Of a DNA stretch of 64,000 nt, positions 35,341 to 46,021 are shown one piece after another (positions within the stretch are counted from its first letter, which is position 1; every line of letters starts with the position of its first letter). The stretch is taken from positions 581,579 through 645,578 of the forward strand of contig CM049307.1 in assembly GCA_026874595.1 (NCBI GenBank), read 5' to 3'. A program made the position numbers and the translations under genes. The notes under the pieces are model-generated. The model was given only the letters and a program-made list of their open reading frames with translations. It ran no database searches and was not told the DNA's origin. Source of the DNA: Sipunculus nudus (Eukaryota > Annelida > Sipuncula > Golfingiida > Sipunculidae).

Positions 35341-36160
35341 GTGTTTACAGGACCTACAAACTGAGGACGCGTATATGACAACACACCAAAAAAGTGAGGT
35401 CCTCTGACAAACTGAGGTCCTAACATCCCGACCTCAGTTTGTCTTTCACTATGAATGCCTGTCCCTGGCCCTGCACGATCTTAAAATGATACTGGCGAAG
35501 GAGATAAGATGTCTTCCATTCACATTTTATCTATAAGAGTTTTGTAAATGTGAACATTATTAAGAAAAATGTTGTTTTATGCGAGACCTCGGTTTGAAAA
35601 ATGTCATACATGTGTGTGTGTCTTCTTCGATGGCGAAACTGACCAAAGTTGAAGTCGGCGTCTCACACACATTTGCTCATGCGCATGCGCTGGGCTTTAA
35701 GCCCCACCCCCAAATTCAACAGACGCTGCTGCTTGCACCACAGTAAGCGGTGTCACTTATCCTTTATAATTTAGTTTTTAAAGTTTACATCGCCCATACG
35801 TATTTTATGCCTTTTTTCTGCAGTCAGAGGCAAAACAGCATTTTGTAGCTGCACAGTTGAACGGGAAAGGGCTCTGAAATTTTCAACAAAAAGTAGATGA
35901 CCGACGTGTCGACGAATAATTATTGACAAGATGGTTTATTGGCCAATAGGAGGCCCGGGATTTCACACGCCGCTTCATACCTTTCCATCAAGTCGTTATC
36001 AAACATTTCTTAGTATTTCTTAAATTTTCGGCAGATACGGTGAATAAAAATTTCTTTGAGCACAAGTCAAAGTGACAACAAGAACCCGGACACGAAAAAA
36101 GATGCCGTCTTCTTAAACCAAAAGAACTCCCATTCACAAAAGAGATAACGTGCGCAGACC
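35341..36160. other. Unique-looking sequence beside the array
   Basis: No coding region recognised. It contains a perfect inverted repeat at 35406-35443 and several acctcagttt/acctcggttt repeats (35353, 35430, 35584). GC is locally higher at about 35640-35760. Confidence 0.5.
35406..35443. other. Perfect 14-bp stem-loop
   Basis: GACAAACTGAGGTC (35406-35419) and its exact complement (35430-35443) around a 10-nt loop. A third partial arm, acaaactgagga, lies at about 35355. Confidence 0.8.
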
Positions 36161-36164
36161 CACA

Positions 36165-36186
36165 TGGAAAGCTCGGCTCGGTAAGT
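36165..36186 (+). other. Possible short first coding exon with 5' splice site
   Basis: ATGGAAAGCTCGGCT followed by gtaagt at 36181-36186, a strong donor match. It follows ~500 bp of somewhat GC-richer sequence. No downstream exon could be connected, so this is weak. Confidence 0.15.
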
Positions 36187-36700
36187 CAATGTCATATTGT
36201 TTTTTGTTTTTGTTTGTTAATATATCCTCCCCGTATCACTAATATCGGGTCAAACTGGACGCTAATAGATCCACATATATTGACACAAGTCAGGCATAAT
36301 TATTTTATCTGGGATTTCGATTACCCTTCCAAAGCCGGCTGTATATCGGTCTCGCCTTGAGCGATAATAGATCTATCCATTCTTGTCGAAGCATCTATAC
36401 TGGTAATGTGGTAAGGTCCATTCCAGGACCCCTGCCCGCATGAATTTTCGTGATAATTGATTATAAAACTGTCTCGGGTATACGGGGCTGAACTTCAGGG
36501 GGCCAAAACAAAAAGAGAACCCACAAATTTTATGCAGACCGGACAAATTTTGGTCCAGTGAGTAATGGACACTCAACAAATGGTAGACTAGTTGGTATAG
36601 TACATTATAGAAAAATAAGAATATAGGCACATGGTAAAACCAAGAAAAAACTCAGAATTACCTGATGTTCTACCCAGTCTTGAAGTTGTACATTACTAAT
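36187..36700. other. No feature recognised
   Basis: AT-rich sequence without coding signal or repeat that I can identify. Confidence 0.5.
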
Positions 36701-36701
36701 T

Positions 36702-36960
36702 TTGTACACCTACAGGAAACCAGGATGTATAGGTACAGGCGTCTGTGCTGCCCCTACTGTTAATCTGGCCTATCAGGGGGCTGCATGCCTGAATGGATGC
36801 AGGATGGAGCAGGTAATAAGTGTGTCTAAGACTAGTGCCAGCTGCAGAGCCTATCTAGAATTGAGTACACAGGGGCAATTTGGTTATACTTTGGCTATTA
36901 CAGCAATAATGTATTGATAATGAAGTCATATATACCTATTTTGGATTAAATTTTAATTCA
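36702..36960 (+). repeat. Dispersed repeat, family 1, copy a
   Basis: The stretch from aatctggcctatcaggggg through gctgcatgcctgaatggatg to a tatataccta-attttggatt end matches, in reverse complement, 47325-47520. The 71-codon ORF here lies inside the repeat and is not conserved in the other copy. Confidence 0.75.
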
Positions 36961-37669
36961 ATAAATGGATTTTAATCTGTTGATTTGTTAGATAGATAAT
37001 ACCTTAATATAAATTTACTGACATTTTTCATTTTAGTGTCATGAAAAATTTCAAAATAACATTCGATAAAATAAATATTTCTATTTTATTAATTAATTAT
37101 ATAAAAATAAATAGCCAAAGGTTTTCATTATCTTTCACTGTTTCATGGTATAAAAATTTTTATGTATAGAGTAAAAATCCTGTCAGGTTTTTATTGCAAG
37201 CAGCTAACTCTAAATTAATTCCCAGACTTATCCCCTAATTTCAGCTGGTTACCAGGGATACATTAACACACAAAACTTAGAGTTGCACCTCATGAATCTC
37301 AGCTTAATAACCACCACTTTGAATTAGAATAATTAAATATACCAGTTCAACAAAACATTTTTTCCATTTTCTAAGTTCACATACTATTGTAATTTACTTA
37401 TATTCTGCCCTATAACTGAAATTACTGAAACCACAAATTAGGTTAACAGTTAACAAACTTTAATAGCTACAAAGGTATTCATGTGTATTATAGACCAGTT
37501 TTAACAACATAGATGATCATTTTTTCACCTTCTTACATTTACCTGTAAAATTTTAAAAACCTGTTACTATGATCTCCACAGTTATAAGAATTTTACTATA
37601 TGCCACAGATGGCATATAATATTAAAAAAATATGAATCATGTAATCTTCTATTGTAATTTACAACCTGT
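36961..37669. other. No feature recognised
   Basis: Very AT-rich; no gene or repeat identified. Confidence 0.5.
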
Positions 37670-37762
37670 TGGGTGCAGGTAAAAATTGCTGAGGTAAAGA
37701 TGGCCTAAGTAATAATGGCTGAGGTAAACGTGGATAAGGTACAAATGGCTGAGGTAAAATTC
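37670..37762 (+). repeat. 15-bp minisatellite
   Basis: About six degenerate units of atggctgaggtaaac type. gctgaggtaaa recurs exactly 30 bp apart at 37688, 37718 and 37748, with diverged units (cctaagtaata, ggataaggtac) between. Confidence 0.8.
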
Positions 37763-38586
37763 CATGGCTTAATGGAAAATAACAGGTATGAGGAGTAAAT
37801 TTTGATTTTTTAAAATTAAAACATCACAATTGAGCTGCAAACTTTATGTGGTGGACACACATTGTAGATTGAACTTTTCAGACAAATACATTTCAGCCAG
37901 GTTATTATTTAGGATTCCCCATAAAGGGGGTTGATAATAGATTTTCATAATTAATCATTTCAAAACTATACATCTTGTAACTGTCAGTTTATCAAATTAC
38001 AACTTTTTAAAGCTCAGTATTATAACTGTAACCAAGCAGTTACACATGAAAAAAAAACACATGAAGGAAAATCAAAAGTTCATTAATAAGATTAATGCAG
38101 TCAATTTCAAATTAAAATCTGTAGTCTCATAAACATTTTAGTATAGCATAAGTTACCTTTGATATCTATTCCATTTTATCTTATAAATGAGGTTCAAACA
38201 AAAGTTGCAATGATCAAGATTTATTCAACATCTACTTTCTCACTAATCACCTATAACTGCAAATCTTCTCATACATAACATGAAGGCAGCATGACCATAT
38301 GTTGACAGTATAACTTATTCCATAACCATAAAGTGACTCAGATGCTCCATCCAAGGGAATTATAGAGCATTGTGTATTGCAAAATGAACACAATAAATCA
38401 ATAGTGTGTACACTCAAAGTGCATTCACCCATATATACATCAAATAATTTTCTGTTACAAAGTATGATGGTATGTATTTCAATGTACAACAAACTTTTAA
38501 TGTAGATTTTGTGATATATTGAATTCCAAATTTAATCCCGCTACCCATTAATTTCCATATAGCCAATTCTGCCATGGCCATTTTGA
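37763..38586. other. No feature recognised
   Basis: AT-rich, no supported gene or repeat. Confidence 0.5.
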
Positions 38587-39025
38587 GCGAACCTGTGAGC
38601 TTATTCAATGGTGTGGTGTCATCTGTATGTTAACCCATACTATCTCGAAAACGGCAGCATCTAGTATCACTAAATCACTACAGTTGTTTAGATGACTAAT
38701 TTTTGCATAAAATATAGTGATGCCAGAAATTAAGTCAGTATTATTTAATTTAAAAATAGTTATGGGCCAAAACATAATGGATTTCGTAGAAAAATCAGGA
38801 AAGATATTTGGTCACTTAAGACCAAAAGTGTTAAAGGTAGGGACTTTTTTTTCAGTAATACAACTTAAATTAATCAAAATTTAATTGTATACCAAAAATT
38901 AGATCAAAATTTTTTTTAAATATTGGCAAAAAATATAATATTGGTACCATAAATTTTGCCCAAGTTTGACCATGGCACCTTTTATTCCTGTAACTGCTGT
39001 GGATTTAATTTTCAAAGCATATTTT
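38587..39025 (+). mobile_element. Helentron-like dispersed repeat, partial copy
   Basis: Starts with GCGAACCTGTG (38587-38597), the same end as the nested element at 40318, then passes into a ~320-bp body (about 38710-39020) that matches 49690-50010 closely. Confidence 0.5.
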
Positions 39026-39400
39026 TGTTAGCATTTTAACTGTTGACTAAAAAATTTTGAAACCAGTTGATCAAAAACTGTAGATTTTATTCAAGTTTTC
39101 AAGCACCATGTCACATATCGTTTACATCAATCTAGTGTTATGCACTATGCACATTGGTTTCTTCAGTGTCTGAAGACTGCTGATGCCACCAGTATTTTTC
39201 TATTTTTGATGCATGTTTTCCTTTATTTTAAGACTGCCAATTTTTTTTATACTATCAGATTTCACAAATGTGGTTTCATGAAACCTTGTGTGTTTATTAG
39301 GGCCCTGCTTGAATAAGCAGATGCGTTATGTTATTCATCCTGTCCATCTGTTAGTCTTTCTGTAAGTCCACCAAATTTGTTTCCTGGTGATAACTATAAT
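39026..39400. other. No feature recognised
   Basis: Contains only a short gatgccaccagt motif (about 39182) related to the repeats at 40490-41090. Confidence 0.4.
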
Positions 39401-39970
39401 TTCGATTAACATGTGGATTTCAAACGTGACTTATATGTGGCCCACCTCTAATGCAGGAACTCTATTGAGGTCATAAGGTCAAAGTTCAAGGTCACAGGAC
39501 CCACTTATATAGAAAGATTGTGGATGCATTTTTAGCTAAACCTTTAATCCCAAACCTTCGAACTTGCACATGTTGCTGACCTGCCAATAGGGGAAGAATC
39601 AGACTGATTTTTGAGTTACAAGGTCAAATGTCAAGGTCACAGGAACCATATTTCCACATATATGTTTTAAAATGTTAATACCAGCTATTTTTTAAATATT
39701 GGTTTCAGTCTTGGTTGCTATATGGCTTACCACAAAAGTAAGAACCCTTTTGATTCCGGGGGCATGAGGTCAAAGATCAAGGCCACAGGACCCTCTTCTT
39801 TAAAAAGGTTGTGGATGTATTTTAAGCCAAACTTTACAATCGAAACTTTCCATCTTTCATATATTTCTCACCTTTCAATAGTGGAAGAAACTTATGGATT
39901 TGGGCAGTCAATGGTCAAAGGTCCAGGCCATGGGGCCCATGCATTCACAATGCCTGATAACTCAAGTTTG
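39401..39970 (+). repeat. AGGTCA-rich degenerate repeat (three units)
   Basis: Units built around aaggtcaa...caaggtcacaggaccc recur at about 39468-39500, 39620-39650 and 39763-39795, each followed by a gttgtggatg- or ggaagaa-containing stretch. Confidence 0.65.
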
Positions 39971-40489
39971 AGTATTCAACAGGCTTGGGTCAAGTACAGG
40001 GTGTCTGTACTTCAGTACAAGTACAGGTACTTCAGCTTTTGACAAGTACTGTATTAGTACAAGTGCGGAAATTTTTAGGTATACTTGAATACAAGTACTG
40101 GAATCTGTACTTAAGTACTAAGTACTTTATCATTTAAATCATTTAAATAAAAAAATCACACAAAATATCATTTCAAGCACCAGGATTATAATATGAGCAA
40201 TTTATGACAGATCTAGCTGGCAACAAATTTCTATCAGTCTGTCATAGTGCTTAAGATATTCTAAACACCACAAGGTTTCCTCATTCTGTGTATATGGTTA
40301 GAAGATAAGTTTTTTTAGCGAACCTGTGGGCTTATGCGATTGTGCTGCGTCGTCTGTCGTGCGACGTCTGTCGTGCGTCGTCTGTACGTTAACCATAGCT
40401 ATCTCAAAAACAGCAGGAGCTAGCATCACCAAATTTTTTGACATATCAGTCTGACATTGTGCATATGTATATATCTCTTCGTTGTATAT

Positions 40490-41200
40490 AAGACTGGTGG
40501 TGCCAGCTGCAATCACTGTATCCGCCAAAACAGGGTTGCGATGCTGCCGCCATCGCCGCATAGGTTTCCAGAGAACTCCTCCGAACAGAATTTTTAAAAT
40601 TCGGAATTATGATCGGTCACATGTGAACTGCTGCGCCCTCATTTTTGGTTGACCTCTGACCTTTCCTTTCTGCCCAGCGTCCATTTGTGTGTCTGTTTCT
40701 ACACATAAACCCAAATATCTCGGGAACCATTTGACTGATAAGGCTAAAGATTTTGCACAAATGTAGCCCTTGGAAAGCTTTATAACATACACTAAAATGG
40801 TGGCGCCATGTGAAACCACTTTTGCACAGCGTCCATCTGTTCATCTGCCTTGGGATAAAAACACTCATATCTCTACATTGGTTTGACTTATCCACCTGAA
40901 ATTTTGCATGTTAATACATCCTGGACAGCTTTCTTGATTTTATGACAGGTGGCGCCACCTACATTCACGTTTAAGCTGCAGACATCCAAGCTCCTATCTC
41001 AGGAACCGTTTAACCAGTTGGGCAAAAATTGCATATGTATAGATCTCCCATAGCTCTTTATCATACGCAAAACTGGTGGTGTCACCTGCAACCATTTTTT
41101 GCACAGCGTCCATCTGTTCATCTGCCTTGGGATAAAATCACTCATATCTCGGCAGTGGTTTGACATATCTGCCTGACATTTTGCAGGTTTATACATCTTG
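40490..41200 (+). repeat. Degenerate ~130-150-bp tandem units with GGTGGCGCCACC palindrome
   Basis: The palindromic motif or a variant recurs at about 40493, 40800, 40948, 41072 and, after the gypsy insertion, 45768. Each is accompanied by tttgacatatc-gcctgaaattttgca and cagcgtccatctgttcatctgcc. Confidence 0.7.
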
Positions 41201-41205
41201 GATAG

Positions 41206-41358
41206 TGTAGTATAATCCAGGTTTAAATCACACAGAACACACGTGAATGTAACCTATTTAATCGTTACTCCAAACTGACTCCAAAACGAGGCCGACCTCC
41301 GGTTGACCTATATACCCTGGTGACCTGCTGATTAACATATCAGCACAAACATATAACA
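41206..41358 (-). repeat. 3' LTR of the degenerate gypsy element (153 bp)
   Basis: Plus-strand ends TGTAGTATAATCC...CATATAACA. A purine-rich tract (minus-strand gagaacaggga) adjoins at 41359-41370, as expected for a polypurine tract. Confidence 0.85.
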
Positions 41359-41486
41359 TCCCTGTTCTCATGCAAAAAAAATAAATGAGGTGGAAATAAA
41401 ATTACAACTCTTATAGTAGTCGTTTGACGTAACAGTCTTTCGGAAGTTCTTACATAGTCCTGAATGTAAATTATTTATGTTATGTA

Positions 41487-41517
<31 letters not shown>

Positions 41518-41544
41518 CTATATCTTAAAAAAAAGCAGACAAAA

Positions 41545-41952
41545 TCAGCACTGCTCTATGAGTCTCTGTGGCCGCTGGACCAGACGATTAGAGCGTCTCA
41601 CCGGCTCGGTGGCTGTCTGGGCAACTCTACCAGTCTTCAGAACACTTTCAGGCTGGTTCTCCTCCACTAGTGCATCTTGACCATCCAGCATTCCCGGATT
41701 CGATACATCTGGCGGTTGCTCTGGTGTTTGTACCTCTTTTAGGTGCTTTCTGTTTCGCCTGTATTCTGTGCCATCTTGAGCCTGCACTATGTACGATCTG
41801 GGTTCTTTGCACTGTTGCACTACAGTGGCTGGTCTCCACTTCCCTGTTTTCATTACCTGCATAGCAACAGGCATACCTGGCAATAGTTGGGCTAACTCTC
41901 TTCCTGCAGATATATCATAATGCGATTGCATCGCTGCTTGTCTCTCCTGCAA
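41545..41952 (-). pseudogene. Integrase C-terminal region of the degenerate gypsy element
   Basis: 135 codons covering a basic tail with LLPGMPVAMQ, GKWRPATVV, SYIVQAQDGTEYRRNRKHL and a final VRRSNRLVQRPQRL, typical of the end of Pol in this group. Joined to the integrase core by a frameshift at about 42050-42060. Confidence 0.8.
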
Positions 41953-42047
41953 ACGGGCCCAAGCATCACTCTCGCGTCTGTTATTGACAACCGGCAGGTT
42001 CGCACGAACCTTCTGCAGTTCTGCTGATGAGGGGAGCTTACTGTCGA

Positions 42048-43089
42048 TTAGAGTGGTCCGTAGAGGAGTGCCATCATTGGATCCGTTCGTGACTGCTTTG
42101 CCTTTTTCAAGGTCTGTTTTATCGTGCCAACCATCCGCTCACTGAAACCATTTGACTGTGGATAGTGGGGACTGCTTTTTACATGCATAAACCCCCACTC
42201 TATAGAGAATTCTCTAAATCCACTGCTTGCATACTGGGGTCCATTGTCCGAGATCAGCTTTCTTGGAACACCATGTATTGAGAATATGCTTTTAAGGAAC
42301 TCTATCACCGCACTGCTGCTCGGTGTAGGTAGGTGCTTGACGAATGGCATCTTTGAAAAAACGTCTACAAGTAGCACATACTGTTGACCATTTATATCAA
42401 AGAGATCTGATGAGACAGTTTACCATGGCCCAAAAGGAATTTCATGTGGCACAAGAGGTTCTTTCTTATTTGCCCTAGAGTTTTCCATACAGGTGTCACA
42501 TCTACTGACTTCTCTTTCAATTTCTTTTGAAATGTTGATCCAGAATACAGATTCTTTTGCGCGTAGCTGGCATTTTGTAATCCCTTGATGACCATAATGA
42601 ATTCTGTTGAGTAGGTCCTTCTGTAAACACTTTGGAATGATAATCCTGTTGTCTTTAAACAAAAGACCATCTCCAATGCCAATATAGTCCCTGATTGACC
42701 AGTACTTTTTAATTATATGTGGGACCTGCCTGGCTTGGTCTGGCCATCCTATTGTGACTTGCTCTTTCAAGGCGGACAGCTCTGGATCAGACTGTGTGGC
42801 TTGCTTAACAGCATCTAGTTTGCTGGGACTAATCTCAATCATGTGAATTGCTTCCTCAAGCTCAATGGTACTCCCTTCCGAAGGGGTGTATCTGGAGAAA
42901 TAGTCTGCATAAAGCATTTCTCTACCTGGCTTGTACTTTATAGCGATGTCATACGGCTGGAGTCTAAGCAACATTCTTTGTAGTCTGGGCGGAGCTTGAC
43001 TGATGTTCTTTAGCTGTATTTGTTCAAGAGGTTTGTGGTCACTTTCAGTCACAAATTCTTTGCCGTATACATATGTGTGAAATCTCTAG
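42048..43089 (-). pseudogene. RNase H end and integrase of the degenerate gypsy element
   Basis: One frame from 43089 to 42048, broken by stops. TAG at 43087-43089 lies between LLAAVHGC and RFHTYVYG. TAA at 42420-42422 falls just before the first catalytic region. Visible: RNase H tail (TESDHKPLEQI, PYDIAIKYKPG), integrase zinc finger (HYGHQG...CDTC), SDLFD, SDNGPQY and NGFSERMVG (the D, D and E positions). Confidence 0.85.
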
Positions 43090-43421
43090 CACCCATGCAC
43101 AGCAGCTAAAAGCTCTCTCTCAATGTTGGCACACCTGCGCTCTGAATCTGTTAGTGACTTGGATGCAAATGCCACCGGTTTTCCTTGCTGTACTAGAGCA
43201 GCCCCTAAGCCATTGAGTGAAGCATCGACCTCAATTGAGCATGGCATATTCGGGTCAAAGTGTCTCAGCGACATGTCCTCATGGACACTGTTCTTTAAGT
43301 CCTCAAAGGCTTGTTGGTGGTCTGCTGACCAGACAAACTCAGAATCTTTCTTCAACAAACCACGCAATGTAGCAGTCTTGCTGGATAGTTGCAGGATGAA
43401 TGGTGACATGTATTGGATCAC
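43086..43421 (-). pseudogene. Reverse transcriptase thumb and RNase H start, degenerate gypsy element
   Basis: Contains LLKKDSEFVWSADHQQAFEDLK, IEVDASLNGLGAALVQ (RNase H catalytic Asp) and FASKSLTDSERRCANIERELLA. The frame differs from the preceding segment at about 43420-43445. Confidence 0.85.
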
Positions 43422-43681
43422 GCCAAGGAAAGAATGCAGTTCTTTTGCATGGACGGCGCTGGTCTCGAGCGGATTTCATTGCATTTTGTGGGGTCAGGTT
43501 TTACCCCTTGGTTGTTCCAGATCATGCCATAAAAGGAAATTTCATATCTTTTGATGTTGCATTTTTCCTTGCGGAAGATCAAACCACAGTCCCTCGCTGT
43601 AGTCATCAACTTGTGGAGTGCTTGGTCATGCTCCTCATCAGACCTGCCAAAAACACAAACATTGTCTGCTATGCCAAGCAC
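43418..43681 (-). pseudogene. Reverse transcriptase palm segment, degenerate gypsy element
   Basis: GIADNVCVFG occupies the polymerase active-site motif, with Asn where the second catalytic Asp belongs. DCGLIFRKEKCN, FYGMIW and GVKPDPTKC follow as in gypsy-type enzymes. Confidence 0.85.
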
Positions 43682-43689
43682 ACCATCTC

Positions 43690-44620
43690 CTACTCTTTGG
43701 AGATTTCATCCATTTGTTGCTGGAATGATTCCTGGCTGACTTTGAGCCAGAATGGAAGCCTGCAAAATTTGTATTTACCTGCAGGGCTCTGAAACGTTGT
43801 CAGGCTGCTCGATTCATCGTCCAACTGAATGCTCCAATAACCATGCTTTGCATCAAGCTTGCTAAATACTGTGGAGCCTAAGAATTTGTGTATTATTTCC
43901 TCCAGTGTCGGGATTTTTTTATGCATTCTTTTCATTTGCATATTGAGGTGTTTCCGGTCTAGACATATTCTGAGCTCATTGTTTTTTTTCCTTGAGAATG
44001 CCAACTGATTTACCCAGTCGCTTGTCCCTTCTACAGGCTCAATGACTCCTAATCGTTCCATATCTTTCAGCTTTGCGATAATCTCTTCCCGCAACTTGCT
44101 GGGATACTTTCTTGGAGGTGCTACCACTGGGGTTGCATTTTTGTTTAGCGTAATATGGAATTGTCCTTGCATGTTGCCAATGCCTTCAAAACATTCTGGG
44201 TACATGCGCACAAGTGTATCTCTATCCGGTATGGCTTGCCGAGAAAAAACTTCGCATATCCGTTTGTCAATAGCCACTATGCCAAGTCGTTCACTTGCCT
44301 CACACCCGAGGATGGCCTGACCTGGTGTGTCACATACATAAAACGTGTACATCTGCCATGGTGAGTCCTGGTATCTGATGGGCATCTGCACTGTGCCGTG
44401 CTGTGTAATATTTGTACCATTGACTGCTGTGAGTGACACAGTGCTCTGTTGCAGTATTGGTCCATATGGCCGGCCCTGCTTATCCATACACTCAGGGTAT
44501 ATCTGCTCAAAGCATCGTGTAGGTAAAATGTTGCCATTGGCTCCTGTGTCTACTTTCACACGTAGTGTCACAGGTCGTTTTTTTCTCATTCCTGGGGGTT
44601 CTATGTCAGCTATGTCTTCT
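43690..44620 (-). pseudogene. Protease and reverse transcriptase N-terminal half, degenerate gypsy element
   Basis: Protease VKVDTGANGNILP and AILGCEASERLGIV. Reverse transcriptase GVIEPVEGTSDWVNQLAF, LRICLDRKHLN, STVFSKLDAKHGYWSIQLD and a mutated FWLKVSQE (usually FGL). It ends at a premature stop near 43690 caused by a ~1-bp loss just before the active-site motif. Confidence 0.88.
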
Positions 44621-45331
44621 ACCTACTGTGTCAATAACTAATGAGCCACAATCTAGAGGAGTGTCTGAGTCACTATCAGTTTCAACAGCATTCACTTGCT
44701 GGCGTGTGGCATGTTTCCAGTTGTAACGTTGGCCACTGTGTGTTTTTGCCTTTCGCGACTTTTGCTCACTCCTACAAACCTGGCTGAAGTGATTAAGTTT
44801 GCCACAAGCGCCATATTTCTTTCCAAAAGCTGGGCATTTTCTGGGAGGGTGCCTTCGCCCACAATAGTCACATGTCACTTTCGATTGCTTGACTAAGTCA
44901 ATGTTAGTGTTTGAACCTGACGCTGCGTTGTACGAAGTAAGATCAGCTAAAGCAGCCTGAAAATGTTGTACTGCCTGTATGGCTTGCTCAACTGTCAAGT
45001 CATTGCCTTTGCTTATAAGTTTCTTCCTGGCTTCGGGCCATTTGACCCCAGTAATGAGTTGTTGCGTTATAGAGTCTGAGTTGACTTCCTCGCTGGGATA
45101 TGAGCATAGTTTGGACTTAGCTTTTAGCCTAACAACAAAATCATCCACAAGCTCGTCTTCCCGTTGGTGCAGGGCTGCTAATTCAAGTCTCATGACCCAC
45201 TTATTAGGGATGCCTACCAGATGGGTTTTGAATTTCTCCCACACAACTACTGGGTCCTTCTTTTGGTCCTCTGTGAGTGCCCAGGTATTCCATAAATCCC
45301 GCCCTTTTGGGCCCAGAGCTAAGTAGAACAT
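44606..45331 (-). pseudogene. Gag of the degenerate gypsy element, main part
   Basis: About 241 codons with a retrotransposon Gag fold signature (KDPVVVWEKFKTHL, REDELVDDFVVRL, ITGVKWPEARKKL) and two zinc knuckles. The first is C-X2-C-X3-H-X4-C. The second reads YGACGKLNHFSQVC, with Tyr in place of the first Cys. A 1-bp shift separates it from protease near 44612. Confidence 0.85.
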
Positions 45332-45467
45332 AATGCCATTGCTTTTCGGGCGCTATATTCATAACAGCGAAGTAAGATTGCATGAAGTCACTCCATTCAT
45401 TGTATGCGTACGCCTGGTCTTTGTACTCACAGTTAAGGGTGGGAAGCGGAATGCTCGTACTAGCCAT
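45204..45467 (-). pseudogene. Gag N-terminus of the degenerate gypsy element
   Basis: Starts MASTSIPLPTLNCEY at 45467, about 175 bp inside the 5' LTR. It leaves frame near 45320-45335, where the main Gag frame takes over. Confidence 0.8.
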
Positions 45468-45641
45468 GGTACGAGTGAATCAAAAAGAATATATCACTAA
45501 TCGGGTTCGCTCAAAGTTCGTCATAAGCCGTGACTAACTTGACATGACAGTTCAATGTACCGTGAGCTTATACACGTGCTTGAAAACGTAAACAAAGTAG
45601 ACCTACTTTTGCGTTCGTGTCTTACCGGCATCCTTTGCGCG

Positions 45642-45742
45642 TGTATCGTTACTCCAAACTGACTCCAAAACGAGGCCGACCTCCGGTTGACCTATATACC
45701 CTGGTGACCTGCTGATTAACATATCAGCACAAACATATAACA
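45642..45742 (-). repeat. 5' LTR of the degenerate gypsy element (101 bp, shortened)
   Basis: Lacks 52 bp at its inner end relative to the left LTR. The adjacent interior has no good TGG-type primer site, so a deletion probably took the LTR end and primer site together. Confidence 0.75.
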
Positions 45743-46021
45743 GATAGCTTTCTCGATTTTGTGGCAGATGGGGCCACCTTTATTTATGTATACGCTGCAG
45801 ACATTCAGGCTTATATATTAGGACTGGTTTGACATATCCCCCTGAAATTTTGCTTTTGTATAGATCTGGAATACCTGGTGAAATCTCATTGCACAGGTTC
45901 GCATTAGGCCTGTAGGCCTTGTTTGTTTAAATCTTATACTTGACTGGTACTCTATTTTTCAAGTACATTTTTGGCAAGTACAAGTCTTTTAAAAGTGCCA
46001 AGTATAAGTACAAGGCAAGTA

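Larger units (their letters stand above)
41206..45742 (-). mobile_element. Degenerate Ty3/gypsy LTR retrotransposon (4537 bp)
   Basis: Direct repeats of 153 bp (left, 3' LTR) and 101 bp (right, 5' LTR) are flanked by a 5-bp duplication GATAG (41201-41205 and 45743-45747). The empty site can be read from the neighbouring tandem unit (tggacagctttcttgatttta at about 40922). Domain order gag-protease-reverse transcriptase-RNase H-integrase is the usual Ty3/gypsy order, unlike the element at 21441. At least four frameshifts, two nonsense codons and an active-site change make it inactive. Confidence 0.92.
40318..45922 (+). mobile_element. Helentron-like non-autonomous element inside the hAT-like element
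   Basis: Left end GCGAACCTGTG (40318-40328). Its exact inverted copy CACAGGTTCGC (45892-45902) is not terminal but is followed by a palindrome AGGCCTgtAGGCCT (45906-45919) and CTTGT. An imperfect GTC-rich run (about 40348-40382) lies near the left end. Asymmetric inverted ends, a 3' hairpin and GTCY-type repeats are known features of Helentron/Helitron2 derivatives. The body (40490-41200 and 45743-45880) is a degenerate tandem of ~150-bp units with ggtggcgccacc. Confidence 0.55.

Noticed and set aside
42405-42430. Second hammerhead core (ctgatgagacag)
   Set aside because: No GAAA and no pairable stems follow; it lies in coding sequence of the gypsy integrase. Other CTGATGA matches (27157, 55924) fail in the same way.
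43123-43792. Plus-strand ORFs of 130-143 codons within the minus-strand gypsy element
   Set aside because: Antisense to recognisable protease/reverse transcriptase/RNase H motifs.
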